Source of the DNA: Trichoderma breve
Lineage: Eukaryota > Ascomycota > Sordariomycetes > Hypocreales > Hypocreaceae
Direction of reading: 5' to 3'
DNA: 64,000 bases
Assembly (NCBI RefSeq): GCF_028502605.1
Contig: NC_079234.1
Span: forward strand, 3,410,001-3,474,000
Positions 9,835-21,425 of the stretch are shown here, piece by piece (the first letter of the stretch is position 1; each line of letters opens with the position of its first letter). The notes beneath the pieces are model-generated. The model searched no databases. It had not been told where the DNA came from and saw only the letters and a program-made list of their open reading frames with translations. The translations under genes and the position numbers were made by a program.

Positions 9835-10387
9835 GGCGTAACGATGCTATGCCTTTTCAGCCTTCAATTGATGAACCACGAGAGAGTTGTAAGCTGTTGG
9901 AAAGCCTCAGAATTCCCATTCATAAGCCTCTCTCTCTCTTTCCCCAGAAGCTTGCTGGCGCCGAGGGCCCGTGGTGGGGCATTTCCCCGATGGCCCGATC
10001 ACGTCATTTTGCGCTTCAATTAGATGCCGTTAGCGGAGAGCTTTAGAGGAACATGAATGTTTATTTTCATATCATTTACCAATGATTCCATCTCCATGTC
10101 TGTCATGTTGCCGAAAGTTATCCGACTATACCGATCGTTTGCAGGATGATTGGTATATTGGGTATAAGCGCAAATCTCATCTTGTGTGAGGCTTGATTAT
10201 CATCTTTATACAGGCAGTTATTACTAGGTAGTAGAGCCAAGAAGCTCTTGTAAACAAATATGCTTCATCTCCGTCAAATCATCCCAATGCTCGAGGTATC
10301 TGGCCAGCCACATGCACCATCTTCCTGTGTAGATATGTCTTGCTCCTTCGATTACACCATCCAAAGTTCACATCACGTATTGCCTCT
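9835..10387. other. intergenic, cysteine synthase promoter and RING gene 3' side
   Basis: About 0.55 kb with no supported gene. It holds the upstream region of the cysteine synthase-like gene and the 3' flank of the RING/ZZ/SH3 gene, both on the minus strand. Confidence 0.5.
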
Positions 10388-13286
10388 TTATGACTGCTGT
10401 GGCATCTTAACATATGGTGCTGGGAATAGACCCTTGGCACCCATGTACGTCCCAAAGAACCAGTCGCCATTGATATCCCGCATCTCCTGTATCTCGGCCC
10501 CTCGGGGAAACATGAGCTCATCCTCAGCACCAGACTTGGGATACCACGACCACATTGCATGGGCTACCTGGCCGGAGCCGCCATCTGGTGGAAACGTGCG
10601 CGCATATGATATCTCACCAAAGCTTTCTGGGGCTGTCGCCGACACATCTGTGGTGACAAGGCGCTCTACCTTTTCCTTTCCATCATTCCATGACCACTTT
10701 TGAAAATCCGGATGCGCAATATTCTCGAGAGGTTCGGTGCGGAGGGCTCTCCCACCGACGAGGTCCCTTTCCACATATCGCCACTGCCCAAGTTTACCTT
10801 CGATGAATCCAACAACGACCATTCTGTGGCCACTGGGGCACCTTCTCCACCCTGATGAGCTGTTCTCTTCGCTAATATCTCCCTTGGATTCCAAGTTGCT
10901 GTAGCAGGAATTACAAATGTCGTAGTCGCCAGGAGTGGCGTCTTGCACAGCCGAGCTTGAGCAACTGAAACAGTGATATCTCGTTGAAGATGGCGGGATG
11001 ATATCCTTGCAAATGTCGCACTTTGGGTTGAATATGAGTGGTTTAAATGGTCCGATCCCAGGTAGCTGTGCCCCTGTTATGACCGTCGCTGTAGAGGGTC
11101 GACCGCCCGACTTGGGACTGCGAGGCTCGTATGTAGACTTGAACGTTCCTTCATGAGCCAATGGCAGAAGCCTATGGCTACACGACTTGCCTTGATTCAC
11201 ACAGTTGTTGCAGAACCCCCAGTCGCCCTCATTGCAGAAATCGCAGCGCCAGAAGCAATCATTGGTCCACGCAAAGCACCCTGAGCAAAATGTGCCAGTC
11301 TCCAGTCTCGACCTTGGATCGTCAGTCGTCAATTTTTTCTTACCGTCCCCACTAACAGTTGTTGACGCTGGCTGCTTATAGCGACCAGCGTTCAGCATGT
11401 GAGGCATGGGTATCGATTCGTCAGCTTGTTTGCGCTTCTCCCACTTCTTCCATGCTCCATAGCCAAATCCAAACCAGTAAAGGCAGCCTTTGCCTGATCG
11501 ATAGCAGTCAATACACATGTTCCAGTGGCCGTCAGTGCACGCCTTGCAATTGTAATGCACGTCGTATTGAATGTCAGGCCTTTTGCATCTTGAACAACTA
11601 ATCGAAGGCTCTTCATAAAGCTGCTGAGATCGTGGTGGTTGGTGTAGCGACGTCGCCGCCGTTGGGCTTTGAATAGGGCTAGATACCAGAGAATCAGGAG
11701 GACTAACCACCACTTCAGTTAGTCGGCTCGATTTTGAATTTCGCGCCGCTGTTATTTCCATCAATTCGGAGTTGATAGAATTTGGAGTTGAGGAAGCTGA
11801 TGGATAGCTCTGCGCGCGGCTTGCAAAGGATGCGATTTTCCCATTGCCAATTGCTGGTCTATCGGCCGGTTGAGCAGCAGCAGCAGCAGCAGCAGCAGGG
11901 ACAGTAGTCGAGCTAGAGCTTCTTCCGATTCTGAGAGCAGGTACTGACGCCGTAGGATCAAATTCATTCGGATCCCTCCTCAAGACTAAATCATTTTGAG
12001 AGTGGGCAGCGGGCCTCGTATCCATAGCAGACAGAGACGAGCCTACCGGCAGCGTTGGGTGATGACCGCCGCTGGTTGTTCGTCTTCTTGCTCTCCTTTC
12101 CGGCTCCCGAACTCCGAGGTTTGCTGATGGTGAAACTGGCGGCCTATTCCTGTCTCCAACTTCGCTTGTCGATCGTGAATGCGCTCGATGTCGGCTTTGG
12201 GGTCGGGCATTATCTGGCCGGAGCCTGGAATCCCTTGACGTAGATGTAGCATTATCATTTGCACGAGTCTCGGCTCTTCTTTCTGACTCTTGCCTGGAGC
12301 GGCCTCGTTGGCGCCTTCTATACGCTTCCGTGATGCGCTGACTGAGCTCGTCATCTCGACTCAAGTCGATGTTGTCAAGGTCAAGGCCATCTAAAAGACC
12401 CTCTTCTTGGATTTGCCGCGCAAACTCTTCGATTTCCCTCTCAATATCCCGCTCACTCATCTCGGACCCGATTAAAGACCTTAGTGACGACTGGTGCTCG
12501 ACTTGACGTTGCCGGGATTCGCTTCGTCTGCTCCGAGCCTGCGAGTCGCCCTCCACAGCCAGATGTTCGGTATTGCTTTGCCCATTCCCCCCTCTCCCAT
12601 CTCTTGATCGTTGCGAACGGCCGTCCGATCTATAATCTGAGCCTGATCGAGCCCGCCCATCGCTGCTCCGGCCTTCTGCGTGTCTCCGAGCCGACCTCGC
12701 TTGCTGGGTTTCTGGCGCGGCTGCGGCAACTGCCTCTCGTAGACTCATCTCCCTAACCTCGTCGATAAGCCTCCGGTCTTCCTCCTCTGCGCGCTTCTCC
12801 TCGGCCGTCCGTTCCCTGGTCTTGACTTTGGGTAGAACCTGGTCCCCTGGCTTGTACTTTTCCTCCATCTCCTGCTTGTCTGCCTCTGACCGCGCCTTGG
12901 CCGGGTTGGCGGCGGTGTACATGTCAAGGAGCGTCGCAACGGTAGCATTGTGTCGTGTGTCCCGTACCGAGCTTCGACATGACGGGCATGTGAAGATGAT
13001 TGCATCTGGAGGTGGCGGGGTAGGTGCGCGGCCGACCTTTTCAGCCTGGAAGCGAAACCATTCTTTCAGACAGGCTCCGCAGTATGTGTGAAGGCAGTCG
13101 AGCAGAGTGAGCGGCTGATAGAGGAGCTCAGTGCATATCTAAAGAGTTGTGTTAGTCAGACTGGCGCTGATATGAATATGAAGATATGAATCCAAGCATC
13201 AAGCATGGAGGGACCAAATGGCGGGGGTCTCGTACCGAACACGTCAACTCCTTGCCCAGGTCGAAGCTCGGCTTGCGAGACTCCAT
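10388..13286 (-). CDS. RING finger / triple ZZ-like / SH3 protein, putative E3 ubiquitin ligase
   Basis: Two exons, 13236-13286 and 10388-13138, join at S|ICTELL and give 933 residues from ATG 13286. The N-terminus is a C3HC4 RING: LTCSICTELLYQPLTLLDCLHTYCGACL, then FTCPSCRSSVRDT (about 16-75). This is followed by a charged helix and a ~430-residue Arg/Ser-rich low-complexity region with a poly-Ala tract. Three ZZ-type Cys-rich modules follow: about 528-580 (CSRCKRPDIQYDVHYNCKAC), about 629-680 (CSGCFAWTNDCFWRCDFC) and about 721-780 (CDICKDIIPPSSTRYHCFSC). The C-terminus is an SH3-like domain, AMWSWYPKSGAEDELMFPRG then NGDWFFGTYMGAKGLFPAPYV (about 876-930). Ubiquitin-ligase activity is inferred from the RING. 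The second exon alone would miss half of the RING. No yeast counterpart is recognised. Confidence 0.9.
11875..11898. repeat. CAG/CTG triplet run encoding poly-Ala
   Basis: Eight consecutive CAG units on the plus strand, in the RING gene's low-complexity region. On the coding strand they give an alanine run. Confidence 0.85.
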
Positions 13287-14203
13287 TCATATTTTGGTTC
13301 TTGTGGCGGATGGGGAGATGCCCGGACTATCGGAGCGGCGCATATGTACGCAAATGGTTTGTGCGAGAGGAGTCGCGATTCATCGTGAAAAGAGCAGATT
13401 TGGAGCGGTGGTCACTGGCCACTCAGGGCAAGACGGGCGGTGGGTACGTACTGCAGATGCCTCGTCACTGGAGAGCGGGATACGAGGTAGACAGAGGTAC
13501 CAATTTGGGTGAGCTGCAGGTAAAGGCGTGCAAATTAGAATCAGCTCAGCAATTAGATGAGCATCGTCAGCTGAGAAAATTGTGGTTGAGAAAATAGACT
13601 GTGAATAGCTTCAAAACAAAAGTCGATATGCTTAAAAACGCCATACTGTGTGTAGCGTCTTGTATTTTCAAGCTTCATCTAAGACAAAACGCCATGATAT
13701 CCATAGTGCCCATCACAATGCGGAAAGCCAACTGCTAGGTGCGAATTAACTCCCCAGTGTGCCTAGTGCAGCTTATTTCCAAATTGGGTCGTCACCTTGA
13801 TACTTCCTCTTACCTACTTGAGGTATGGATGGAGCTTGATCATAGCATCTCGCATGGCTTCCCTCTTCTGATACTCTCCGATATAAATTCCATCTCTACA
13901 ACCAACAAATTCAGTTCTCTAGGGATTTAATAATTCCGATATGACCCCTCATGCAGCGCCTAGGTCTAATTCCGGACCGAATCCTATCTCCGCCACATAC
14001 GTGGGCTATCCTTAGAATCCTAGCAAACATGTAAAGTGTGTAAAGTGTGTAAAGGGTGTATGCAGACCAGTTAGTAAGGTCAAACACTTAGTTGCAAGGA
14101 TTGGGGATGGCATACTTAAATAGAGCCAGTGACGCAATTCATACTTTCAGTCATCCAATATTCCCATCTTGAAAACACTCAGTATCAGAAACAATCATTC
14201 ACC
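13287..14203. other. intergenic, divergent promoters
   Basis: Divergent upstream region of the RING gene (minus) and the TIP30-like gene (plus). A 9-bp unit GTAAAGTGT is repeated about three times at 14031-14057, and a TATA-like ACTTAAATAG lies near 14114, about 90 bp before the ATG at 14204. No gene is supported inside it. Confidence 0.5.
14031..14057. repeat. 9-bp tandem repeat
   Basis: GTAAAGTGT occurs twice exactly and once with one change (GTAAAGGGT), in tandem, about 150 bp upstream of the TIP30-like gene. Confidence 0.8.
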
Positions 14204-15079
14204 ATGAAAGTGATCATTGTTGGATCCAGTGGCTTCGTGGGCACAGAGCTCGTTCGACAGGCCATCACCAGTCCTGCTGTAACCTCAGTCGTGGGAATTG
14301 GTCGCCGCGAAACGCCAGTCCCGGAGAGCCTCAAAGACTCTAGTGACGCAGCAAAATTAATCTCTGTTGTGTGCGATGACTTTTTGAACTATTCGGACAA
14401 TGTCAAGCAGCATCTATCCAATGCCGATGCCTGCATTTGGTGAGACTTGATTCAGGAATATTTGAGTGAGCTGGTAGCCTAACGTTTCTTTACTATATAG
14501 GCTGATGGCGGTAACTCCGAGGAATTCCAGCAAGATGCCTTGGGATGAAGTTCGCAAGATCTGCTCCGACTACACCATTGCTGGTCTTAAAGAGTTATCC
14601 AAGGCTCCTCGGAATAACACGACAAAGCCTCTGCGGTTTGTATATGTTAGTGGCGCCAACGCTGAGCGCGACCAGTCCAAGAAGCCATGGGTATTGGGCG
14701 ACTACTGTCTCATGAGGGTAAGGATCATATCTCGTCTTACTGAGTGACTATTGGGAGAATAAAGTGGGAGAATAAAAAGTTGATCGTTGATCGCTAAACT
14801 GATTCATCACAGGGAGAGGTGGAAACTCGCGTCTTGGACTTTGCCAAGAACTCCAACAATGCTATTGAAGCTTGCATAGTCAAGCCGGGCCTCATTCGAG
14901 ATCCTCAACAGGGAAATATTGTCACCAACACCTTTCAGAATGTCCTCACTAGCGTCATAAGCCTCCCTATTGTTTCTTTACACGATGTGGCGGCGACGTT
15001 ACTCAACCAGGCGACAGAAAGAATTGAGAAGGAAACGCTGGAATGTGACGATATCACCAGAATTGGAGGGAGTAAATAG
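14204..15079 (+). CDS. TIP30/HTATIP2-like NAD(P)-binding Rossmann protein
   Basis: Three exons (14204-14439, 14501-14717, 14813-15079) encode 239 residues. The start ATG is in a good context (CACCATGA). The N-terminus MKVIIVGSSGFVGTELVRQA is a dinucleotide-binding loop (GxSGxxG). FVYVSGANAERDQ corresponds to the strand that carries VSS.GA in atypical short-chain dehydrogenases of the HTATIP2/YwnB type. VKPGLIRDP matches the RPG/KPG turn of that family. I see no YxxxK pair in the usual position, so catalytic activity is unsure. Introns are GTGAGA..TAG and GTAAGG..CAG. The gene is convergent with the enoyl-CoA hydratase gene, 172 bp away. Confidence 0.85.
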
Positions 15080-15251
15080 AGTCTCAAGAAAATGAGTGCA
15101 GCGCATATTTAGGCTGCTCAAACAAACACCCAGGTTTTGTAGTAATCAATGCTTCTATCATTTTTTATCTTGTTTGCGCCTTTTCAGCGTACATGCTTGT
15201 ATCATCGCAGTGATATATCTTTAATGCCCTCCGCATTATCTGTCCAACCGC

Positions 15252-16207
15252 TTAAGAGTGAGTCCACTCGGGCTTCTTCTTTTCGGCAAAAGCCTTCATG
15301 CCAATCTTCTGGTCTTGGCTGCCAAACAGGCTGTGGAAAACACGTCTCTCAAACTCAACTCCATCCCGCAGGCCAAGGTCCTGGCTCTTGTTGACAACCT
15401 CCTTGCATGCCTGGACAGCGACCTTTGAGTATCCAGCAATGGTCTCAGCGAGCTTCAGTGTCTCCTCCATCAGGGCCTCATATGTGGGGAAGGTCCTAGC
15501 AGCAAGACCCCATTTCTCAGCCTCAGCACCGCTGAAGGACTTGCCCGTCAGGATCAGCTCCATGGCCTTGGACTTGCCAATGGCGTGAGTGAGTCGCTGG
15601 CTACCACCGGCGCCGGGGATGGTTCCCAGCTTGACTTCGGGCTGGCCAAAGTTGGCGGTTTCGGTGCAGTAGAGGAGATCGCACATCATGGCAAGCTCGC
15701 AGCCACCACCAAGCGCATGGCCAGAGACGGCAGCGATGATGGGCTTCTTCACCTGAGTGGTCAGCAGGGACCAGGACTCGATGAATGCCTTGGTGTAAGC
15801 CTCTGAAAATGTGAGAGGGGCCATCTCCTTGATATCGGCTCCGGCGGCAAAAGCCTTTTGTGAGCCGGTAAGAATAATAACCGAGGTCTCATCGGAGGCG
15901 TTGAAGTCGTTGAGAGCCTCGTTGAGCTCCTTGATAAGAGGGGTGCAGAGTGCATTGAGTGCCTTTGGTCGGTTCAAAGTCACTAAGAAAGAAGAAATAA
16001 GAGAATATTGGTTAGCAAGCTCATTTTTCTCTACATAGAATCACGCTGCACCCGTTGATACTCACCTTGTCCAACGCCCGGCTTCGGGGTCGAGGTCAAG
16101 ATATACTCATAAGACTTGGAGCTATAGGCCCGTGCAATTCGAGGCAGCGTGGACCGCTGGAACGGCACCTTGGCGACTGCGGGCCTCGCAAAACGGAAAG
16201 TATTCAT
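15252..16207 (-). CDS. enoyl-CoA hydratase, mitochondrial
   Basis: Hydrates trans-2-enoyl-CoA in fatty-acid beta-oxidation and branched-chain amino-acid breakdown. Two exons, 16066-16207 and 15252-15982, encode 290 residues. Exon 1 starts MNTFRFARPAVAKVPFQRS, an import presequence, and continues to YEYILTSTPKPGVGQ, joining VTLNRPKALNAL. Crotonase signatures: oxyanion-hole segment KAFAAGADIKEMA, catalytic Glu in GHALGGGCELAMMCD, and second Glu in FGQPEVKLGTIPGAGGSQRL. Both catalytic Glu are present, as in mammalian ECHS1, so an active hydratase is expected. The intron is GTGAGT..CTTAG. The length matches the family. Confidence 0.95.
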
Positions 16208-17431
16208 GATGAGTGTGTTTTGTGTTTTGATTGTGTTTATGTTTGATCAGAAGAGAAGCTTCCAATGGACAAAATGAGATGAGGTGAAGATGCCGGCTTT
16301 GGATGGGGAAATGCTGGAAAGCATCGGCTCTAAGCCGAGGATAAACTGCCTAACAGGTACCGCGTCTCGGAGCTCCAGTGACGACACGGCGAGAGGGGTG
16401 CTGACTAAGGCAGACAACGTACTAAAGTGTGTACGCAAAGAGTGGCTGACTTATTCTCTGCAAGGTCCAAATATGGAACCATCTTTGGGATCTTGATAGA
16501 ATGCGCCTGTTAATTGTTGGAATAGCGTTGGGAATAAGGAGCTTTGAGTAGTAACAGCCAGACAGACGATCCCAAAAACCAACATGATTGAGCTCAGTAC
16601 ATGTATCGTTCAGGCAATCCCAGAAGCTAAAATCGGCATTAACTAACACGAAAAGGAGGAGGAGAAGGCTGAAGGTACGAATCATTGCGATGGTAGCAGC
16701 ACGCAGTGTTATGCCAGAGGACATGAAGCAACCAACTTACATCGCTTCCTTTCTGCGTCAATTCGATGTTCCCATTGAAGAGCTTTCTTTTGCCTTTTAC
16801 CAACAAGGAACGTATAGGGCTTAAGCTAGCCCCGTCGCAACTAGAGCGGCAATAGCATAAGATGCCTCAATCCCGTGCTTACATGCGCCAACCAGAGAGT
16901 CTGACAGCCAAACTTCGAGCTTACACGGCACTCAATTGCATTATTGCCTCATCTATATGGTATTCTCATCTCGTTGACGATAAGAATAGATCAATAAACC
17001 TATGTCGCCTCTCATGTTTACAATGAGCTAAAATCAAGAGCGCTGCCCATTCATTATACTCTTCGCATCGCTGGGGAGATGAGTTGCGGCGGTCGAAGGT
17101 TCAAAGATGATGATGCCGCCAGTCGACAAACTTCCCGTGAATAAGATTATGGCGTCTTACGCCATGGTTTCTCCCAGTGTTGCTATGTGGTGCAAATCTC
17201 AGCCTCCAGTCCTGTTAACTTACGCCCACATGAGCCAAACATGGTGGCTTCACGCCAATCATATTCATGTTGTTTACATTCGATGACAGCGATAAGCCGT
17301 GGCTGTCGACCTATATAAACATACTGCTTACCATCCCTTTTTGCTTTCCCTCTTCCTCTCCTCTTCATATTCTCATCCAAATCTACGATCTAAATCACAT
17401 AATACAGCTTGCTTGTCCTACCAGGCGCAAA
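16208..17431. other. intergenic, divergent promoters
   Basis: Divergent region between the enoyl-CoA hydratase and ankyrin-repeat genes. Apart from the TATA box and CT-rich leader at its right end I see no feature. Open frames of 60-100 codons lack recognisable domains. Confidence 0.5.
17312..17319 (+). promoter_or_regulatory. TATA box of the ankyrin gene
   Basis: TATATAAA lies 113 bp before the chosen ATG (17432) and is followed by a CT-rich leader (17333-17375). Its place argues against an in-frame start further upstream near 17267. Confidence 0.65.
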
Positions 17432-18994
17432 ATGGCGGCCATACTTCCCGTCGAAATTATACTCAGCATAGCCGCGTACCTCGACTGTCAAGAGCAGTAC
17501 GCCCTTCTACGAGCGATCCCATCACTCGCAAGTCAATTCACGTACTCGCGGCATCTCCTGGCTACCACCGATGATAATGGCAACAACTTGGTGCATATAT
17601 TAGCGCAAAAGGGGGAGGAATTCTTGCTGAAGTCGCTATTCCGAGACGAAGATCTGGAAGCAAGTCTCATATCTGGCAACATCATTCCTCGGTTAAAGCA
17701 GATGCTTCTTACACGCTCTGTAAACAACGATGGTGCTACGCCTATTCACCTGGCGGCATCCAATGGATATTTGGGTATTGTCGACTGGATCTCGAAGAGG
17801 CCAGATTTGGATTTGAATCGGCAGGACAAATCTGGGTGTACGTGTGTGGAACGGGCAGCAAAGGCTGGACACGCTGAAGTTGTCAGTTTGCTCCTGGATA
17901 ATCCGAATATGACGGTCGACTGGAACTCCAACCAAAGGTCAAACCCCCTTTGTCTTGCGGCCGAGTATGGCCATGAAGCTACTGTGAGGGTGATCCTCGA
18001 GCGCCATGGACACAGAATCAGCGTCAATTCCCAAGCCTCATATGGCATCACGGCTCTCACCTTTTCGGTGCTTCGTGGCCGTATGGGCATCACCGACTTG
18101 TTGATTCAGCAAAAAGGAGTAAACGTCAATGCAGAGGATCATTTGGGCAACAGCACGTTGCACATGGCAGTTAGAAGCAAGAATCAAGCCGCCATAAAAG
18201 CGATCCTGGCACACCCAAATGTCAATCCGAATATGAGAGACTGGTACGGGCACACTCCCTTACAGGAGGCCGTATGTATCGCGGACAAGACGATAGTCAA
18301 GCTCCTTCTTGAGCATCCAGCAACAGATGCCAATCTGGGCAACTGCAAGAAAACGACTCCTCTCATCAAAGCAGTCCAAGAAAACCACGACTGGGCGGTT
18401 GAATTCCTCCTGAAATGGCATAACATTGAGCCCGATAAGAAAGACTACTGGGGAATGACAGCTCTCTCATGGGCCGCATTCTTGGGCCGCAAGAAGATGG
18501 TTGAAAGGCTGCTTGAACTGGAAGAGGTTGATCCTAATTCACTGGAAGAGGACGGCTTGACGCCTCTCGCCCTCTGCATGCAAATGGGATGGCCGGACGT
18601 GGCCGAGGTTCTTCTCAAACACCCCGATGTCGATATTAACGCGGAGGACGATTGGGGCTGGACGCCGCTCGCCCATGCCAAAAACGCCCCAAGAAGCAAG
18701 TCTGTTCCCTTAATGAGACTTCTGACCCAGCACGGAGCGACCATGACGCTCCATGCAGAGATGGTTGTCATGTACAACGCATTGGTCGATTCTGATATTG
18801 CCGTAAGCTTAGTGGAATCGATAATCAAGTGCAAGAACATCGAGGCATATATGATAGACCGTTTTGGGCGAGAAAAGACCGAATTGGCCATGAAAGATGG
18901 CGAACGAGGCGTGCGAGCGCTTCTCTTCCGGGATACTCGGGCCGCGAGGATGAGAAGGGATGGGATAGAGGGGATGCTTTGCTTGGAAGGTTAG
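17432..18994 (+). CDS. F-box-like ankyrin-repeat protein
   Basis: Single exon, 520 residues from ATG 17432 (context CAAAATGG, downstream of a TATA box). The N-terminus LPVEIILSIAAYLDCQEQYALLRA resembles an F-box and would suggest an adaptor for an SCF ubiquitin ligase. About ten ankyrin repeats follow, for example DGATPIHLAASNGYLGIVDW, GNSTLHMAVRSKNQAAIKAI, YGHTPLQEAVCIADKTIVKL, GMTALSWAAFLGRKKMVERL and DGLTPLALCMQMGWPDVAEV. The target is unknown. F-box/ankyrin proteins are numerous and fast-evolving in Hypocreales. The frame is open back to 17267 but that part lies before the TATA box. Confidence 0.88.
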   Translation: MAAILPVEIILSIAAYLDCQEQYALLRAIPSLASQFTYSRHLLATTDDNGNNLVHILAQKGEEFLLKSLFRDEDLEASLISGNIIPRLKQMLLTRSVNNDGATPIHLAASNGYLGIVDWISKRPDLDLNRQDKSGCTCVERAAKAGHAEVVSLLLDNPNMTVDWNSNQRSNPLCLAAEYGHEATVRVILERHGHRISVNSQASYGITALTFSVLRGRMGITDLLIQQKGVNVNAEDHLGNSTLHMAVRSKNQAAIKAILAHPNVNPNMRDWYGHTPLQEAVCIADKTIVKLLLEHPATDANLGNCKKTTPLIKAVQENHDWAVEFLLKWHNIEPDKKDYWGMTALSWAAFLGRKKMVERLLELEEVDPNSLEEDGLTPLALCMQMGWPDVAEVLLKHPDVDINAEDDWGWTPLAHAKNAPRSKSVPLMRLLTQHGATMTLHAEMVVMYNALVDSDIAVSLVESIIKCKNIEAYMIDRFGREKTELAMKDGERGVRALLFRDTRAARMRRDGIEGMLCLEG

Positions 18995-19007
18995 TTCCTT
19001 GAGTATC

Positions 19008-19200
19008 TAATACTGTCGCAATATTCTGCTACTATCCGCTGCCATAGATATATATATCCACTTTCTACTACCATCGCTATATTCCTGTAGTATACGTTAC
19101 CCTCTTCTACTATCTCTACTTTTTGCTACTATCGCTATAATTCTCTGGTATCCGCCACTGTAAATATATTTCTCTATCATCTGCTATTATATATATCACC
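19008..19200. repeat. degenerate CTACTATC/GCTATA repeats
   Basis: Irregular copies of a motif like CTACTATCGCTATA (for example near 19026, 19062, 19105 and 19127), interspersed with TATATATA, lie just after the ankyrin gene's stop codon. They look like a decayed minisatellite in the 3' flank. Confidence 0.55.
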
Positions 19201-19700
19201 ATTTAGTATTCAAGATTACCATTATTCATAACCTTGAGCTACATGATGCTGGATACGTGTAATCATAAAATTGCTGTGCCAAAATGGCATTCCCACTTCA
19301 GTGGGATCCAATGGGTTTCCCCAGCGCTTTCTTTTGCATGTTCAAGATGTTTTTTCTTGCCAACCTATAAGCCGCCCTCATACATTGCATTTGGATCAGC
19401 TTCATCTCATTCAAGCAACCTTGCTGCAATTTTCTTCAGAGATAAATGATTCGATCCGCTGTATAAGACACAGCCAATTACGGAGGTACATCCCAGTTAG
19501 AACAGACTCGCGGCATCACTCCGTAAAAGTGGGGCCGAAGCTCCAGCACTTGGAATACCGCGCTTAGCCTAAATCAGCACCGCAACAATTGAGACCGATA
19601 ACGATAAAGCAAAAAAGTCGAGCCTCACTCTTGTTCTGAGGTTCCATCGTAGCAGCAGCGCCATAATCAACATCAATTACACACAACCACACCCTTTGAA
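19201..19700. other. intergenic, FAF1 promoter side
   Basis: Upstream region of the FAF1 gene. No gene or clear motif is supported. Confidence 0.4.
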
Positions 19701-20782
19701 ATGGCCGTCCTCGGAAAGCGCAAGGCTCCAGAGCCGACGGTATCAACAGAAGACGCACAAGAGATTTTTCGGCGACACTTTGAGGCGCAGTTTCTTCCGC
19801 TGCCGGAAGCGAAGCGCAAGGCGAAGGCTGTGGAGGAAGAGGATGGAAGTGAGGACGACAGCGACAGTGGGAGTGAAGGAGGTGAATGGGATGGCTTATC
19901 AAACGAAGATGAAGACGAGGATGAGGATGAGGATGGAAGTGAAGATGACGACGACGACGACGAAGAGGAGGAGGAAGATGAAGATGGTAGGACGAGCAAC
20001 ACATTTGCTTCTGTCAGTATCTTCTTCTTGCTGACTTGACCACCAGACAATCCAGTCATCGAAGTAGTCGACCATTCCGTCTCTCAGGCTCCCACAACAA
20101 GCACAATGTCCAAACGCGAACTCAAAGCCTTCATGGTACATCCTCATCCTCCAAAACCGCCCCTCCAAAACCACAACAACGCTAACAATCAAAACACAAA
20201 CAGTCCTCTCGTCCCCCAGATCAAACCTCCTCCCCCAAACCAACCGCCCAACCCTCCTCCTCAAAATCCTCCGCCGGCCTCCCCGAAGACGCACCCTCCC
20301 TCCTCGCACAAGACCTCGAGCTCCGCCGCCTCATCGCAGAATCCCACCTCCTCCAGACAAACAAGCCCCTCTCCCTCGCCGCCGCACTCTCCACGACGTC
20401 CTCACCAAACGCCCGGCCAAAGGCCTTTTCTTCTGGCCGCGTACGCCAAAAGGCGCTCGATATGCGTATACAGGCGCTTGGTTCGAAGACTTCGATTCTC
20501 AAGCAGGAGAAGATGCCCATGCACATGCGCAAGGGGATTAATGCTGCTGCTGTGGAGAGAGAGGCTAAGCGCAGACGCGAGGCCAAGGAGACTGGCGTTA
20601 TCCTGGAACGAGAGACTGGCAAGAAGAAGAAGAGAGATCGAAGAGGAGGCGGTGGCGGCGGTGGTGGGTTTGGCCCGGCTGTAGGTAGGCTCAAGGGTGC
20701 TGAGCTTAGAATCAGCGAGAGAGATGTCAAGAAGATTGAGGGGACGAGAGATACGTTTGGTAGAAAGGGAGGCAAGCGATGA
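19701..20782 (+). CDS. faf1: FAF1-like 40S ribosome-biogenesis factor
   Basis: Nucleolar protein needed for 18S rRNA maturation in yeast. Three exons (19701-19986, 20047-20135, 20204-20782) encode 317 residues, with introns GTAGGA..CAG and GTACAT..CAG. The N-terminus is MAVLGKRKAPEPTVSTEDAQ, then a long acidic stretch of Asp/Glu (about 50-95). The conserved parts are SKRELKAFMSSR at the exon 2-3 junction, then MPMHMRKGINAAAVEREAKR, ETGVILE and FGPAVGRLKGAELRISERDV in the basic C-terminus. These fit the Faf1/C1orf131 family. Exon 3 is read in a frame different from the longest local frames, but it is open over its full 579 nt and carries the conserved motifs. Confidence 0.88.
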
Positions 20783-21425
20783 GAAGCAGAAGCGTTGAAT
20801 TGGAAATACCATATTAATCACTTGATTGGGAGCGGAAATGAAAATATTATATAGTATAGATTGACAATTGTCAACATGACACACATCACATCACTGGTGA
20901 GAGCGTTCTCGCAAAACAAAAGTAAATAGAAACTGTTTTTCATGTCTATTGATCGAATCCTACACCTCAACACTAACACAAAGGAAAGCCTCCAAGTGGT
21001 AATTCCTTCCACGAGAAGCCTTCCTTATAATCTGACATTGAAGAATAAATAGTATATAATATATATATACAGATGGCGTCATTTTCACTCCTGTCACATG
21101 CAAGCCCCTTCTCTTCGTTTTTCGTCCAGAGCCAAAAACACAGCAGATGCTACTCCGCTGGCGTCGGCCCTGAGCCAATGTGTATAAAGAGCAAATCTGT
21201 TGTTGCAGCCGTAAATAAAAAAGGACAATCCGAGCATAAGACGCATAAAGAAAAGAGGTAAATAAAAGAAAGATGGAGAAGAAATGATATCAAGAAGGAA
21301 ACAAAACATGAAATCCCCTAAACCGAGATCCATAGAACGTGAAATTGTATCATGACGCAAATAAATAGAGAAAAGAAATAGAGAAAAGATCATATGGAAA
21401 AAAGAACAGATTAAAACAAGGCGCA
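20783..21425. other. convergent intergenic region (FAF1 / ste12 3' ends)
   Basis: A/T-rich tail-to-tail spacer with 3' UTRs of both genes. No coding signal. Confidence 0.5.

Noticed and set aside
19899..20309. 136-codon minus-strand frame opposite FAF1
   Set aside because: It is the complement of the acidic Glu/Asp repeat region and intron; the plus-strand FAF1 model explains the region.
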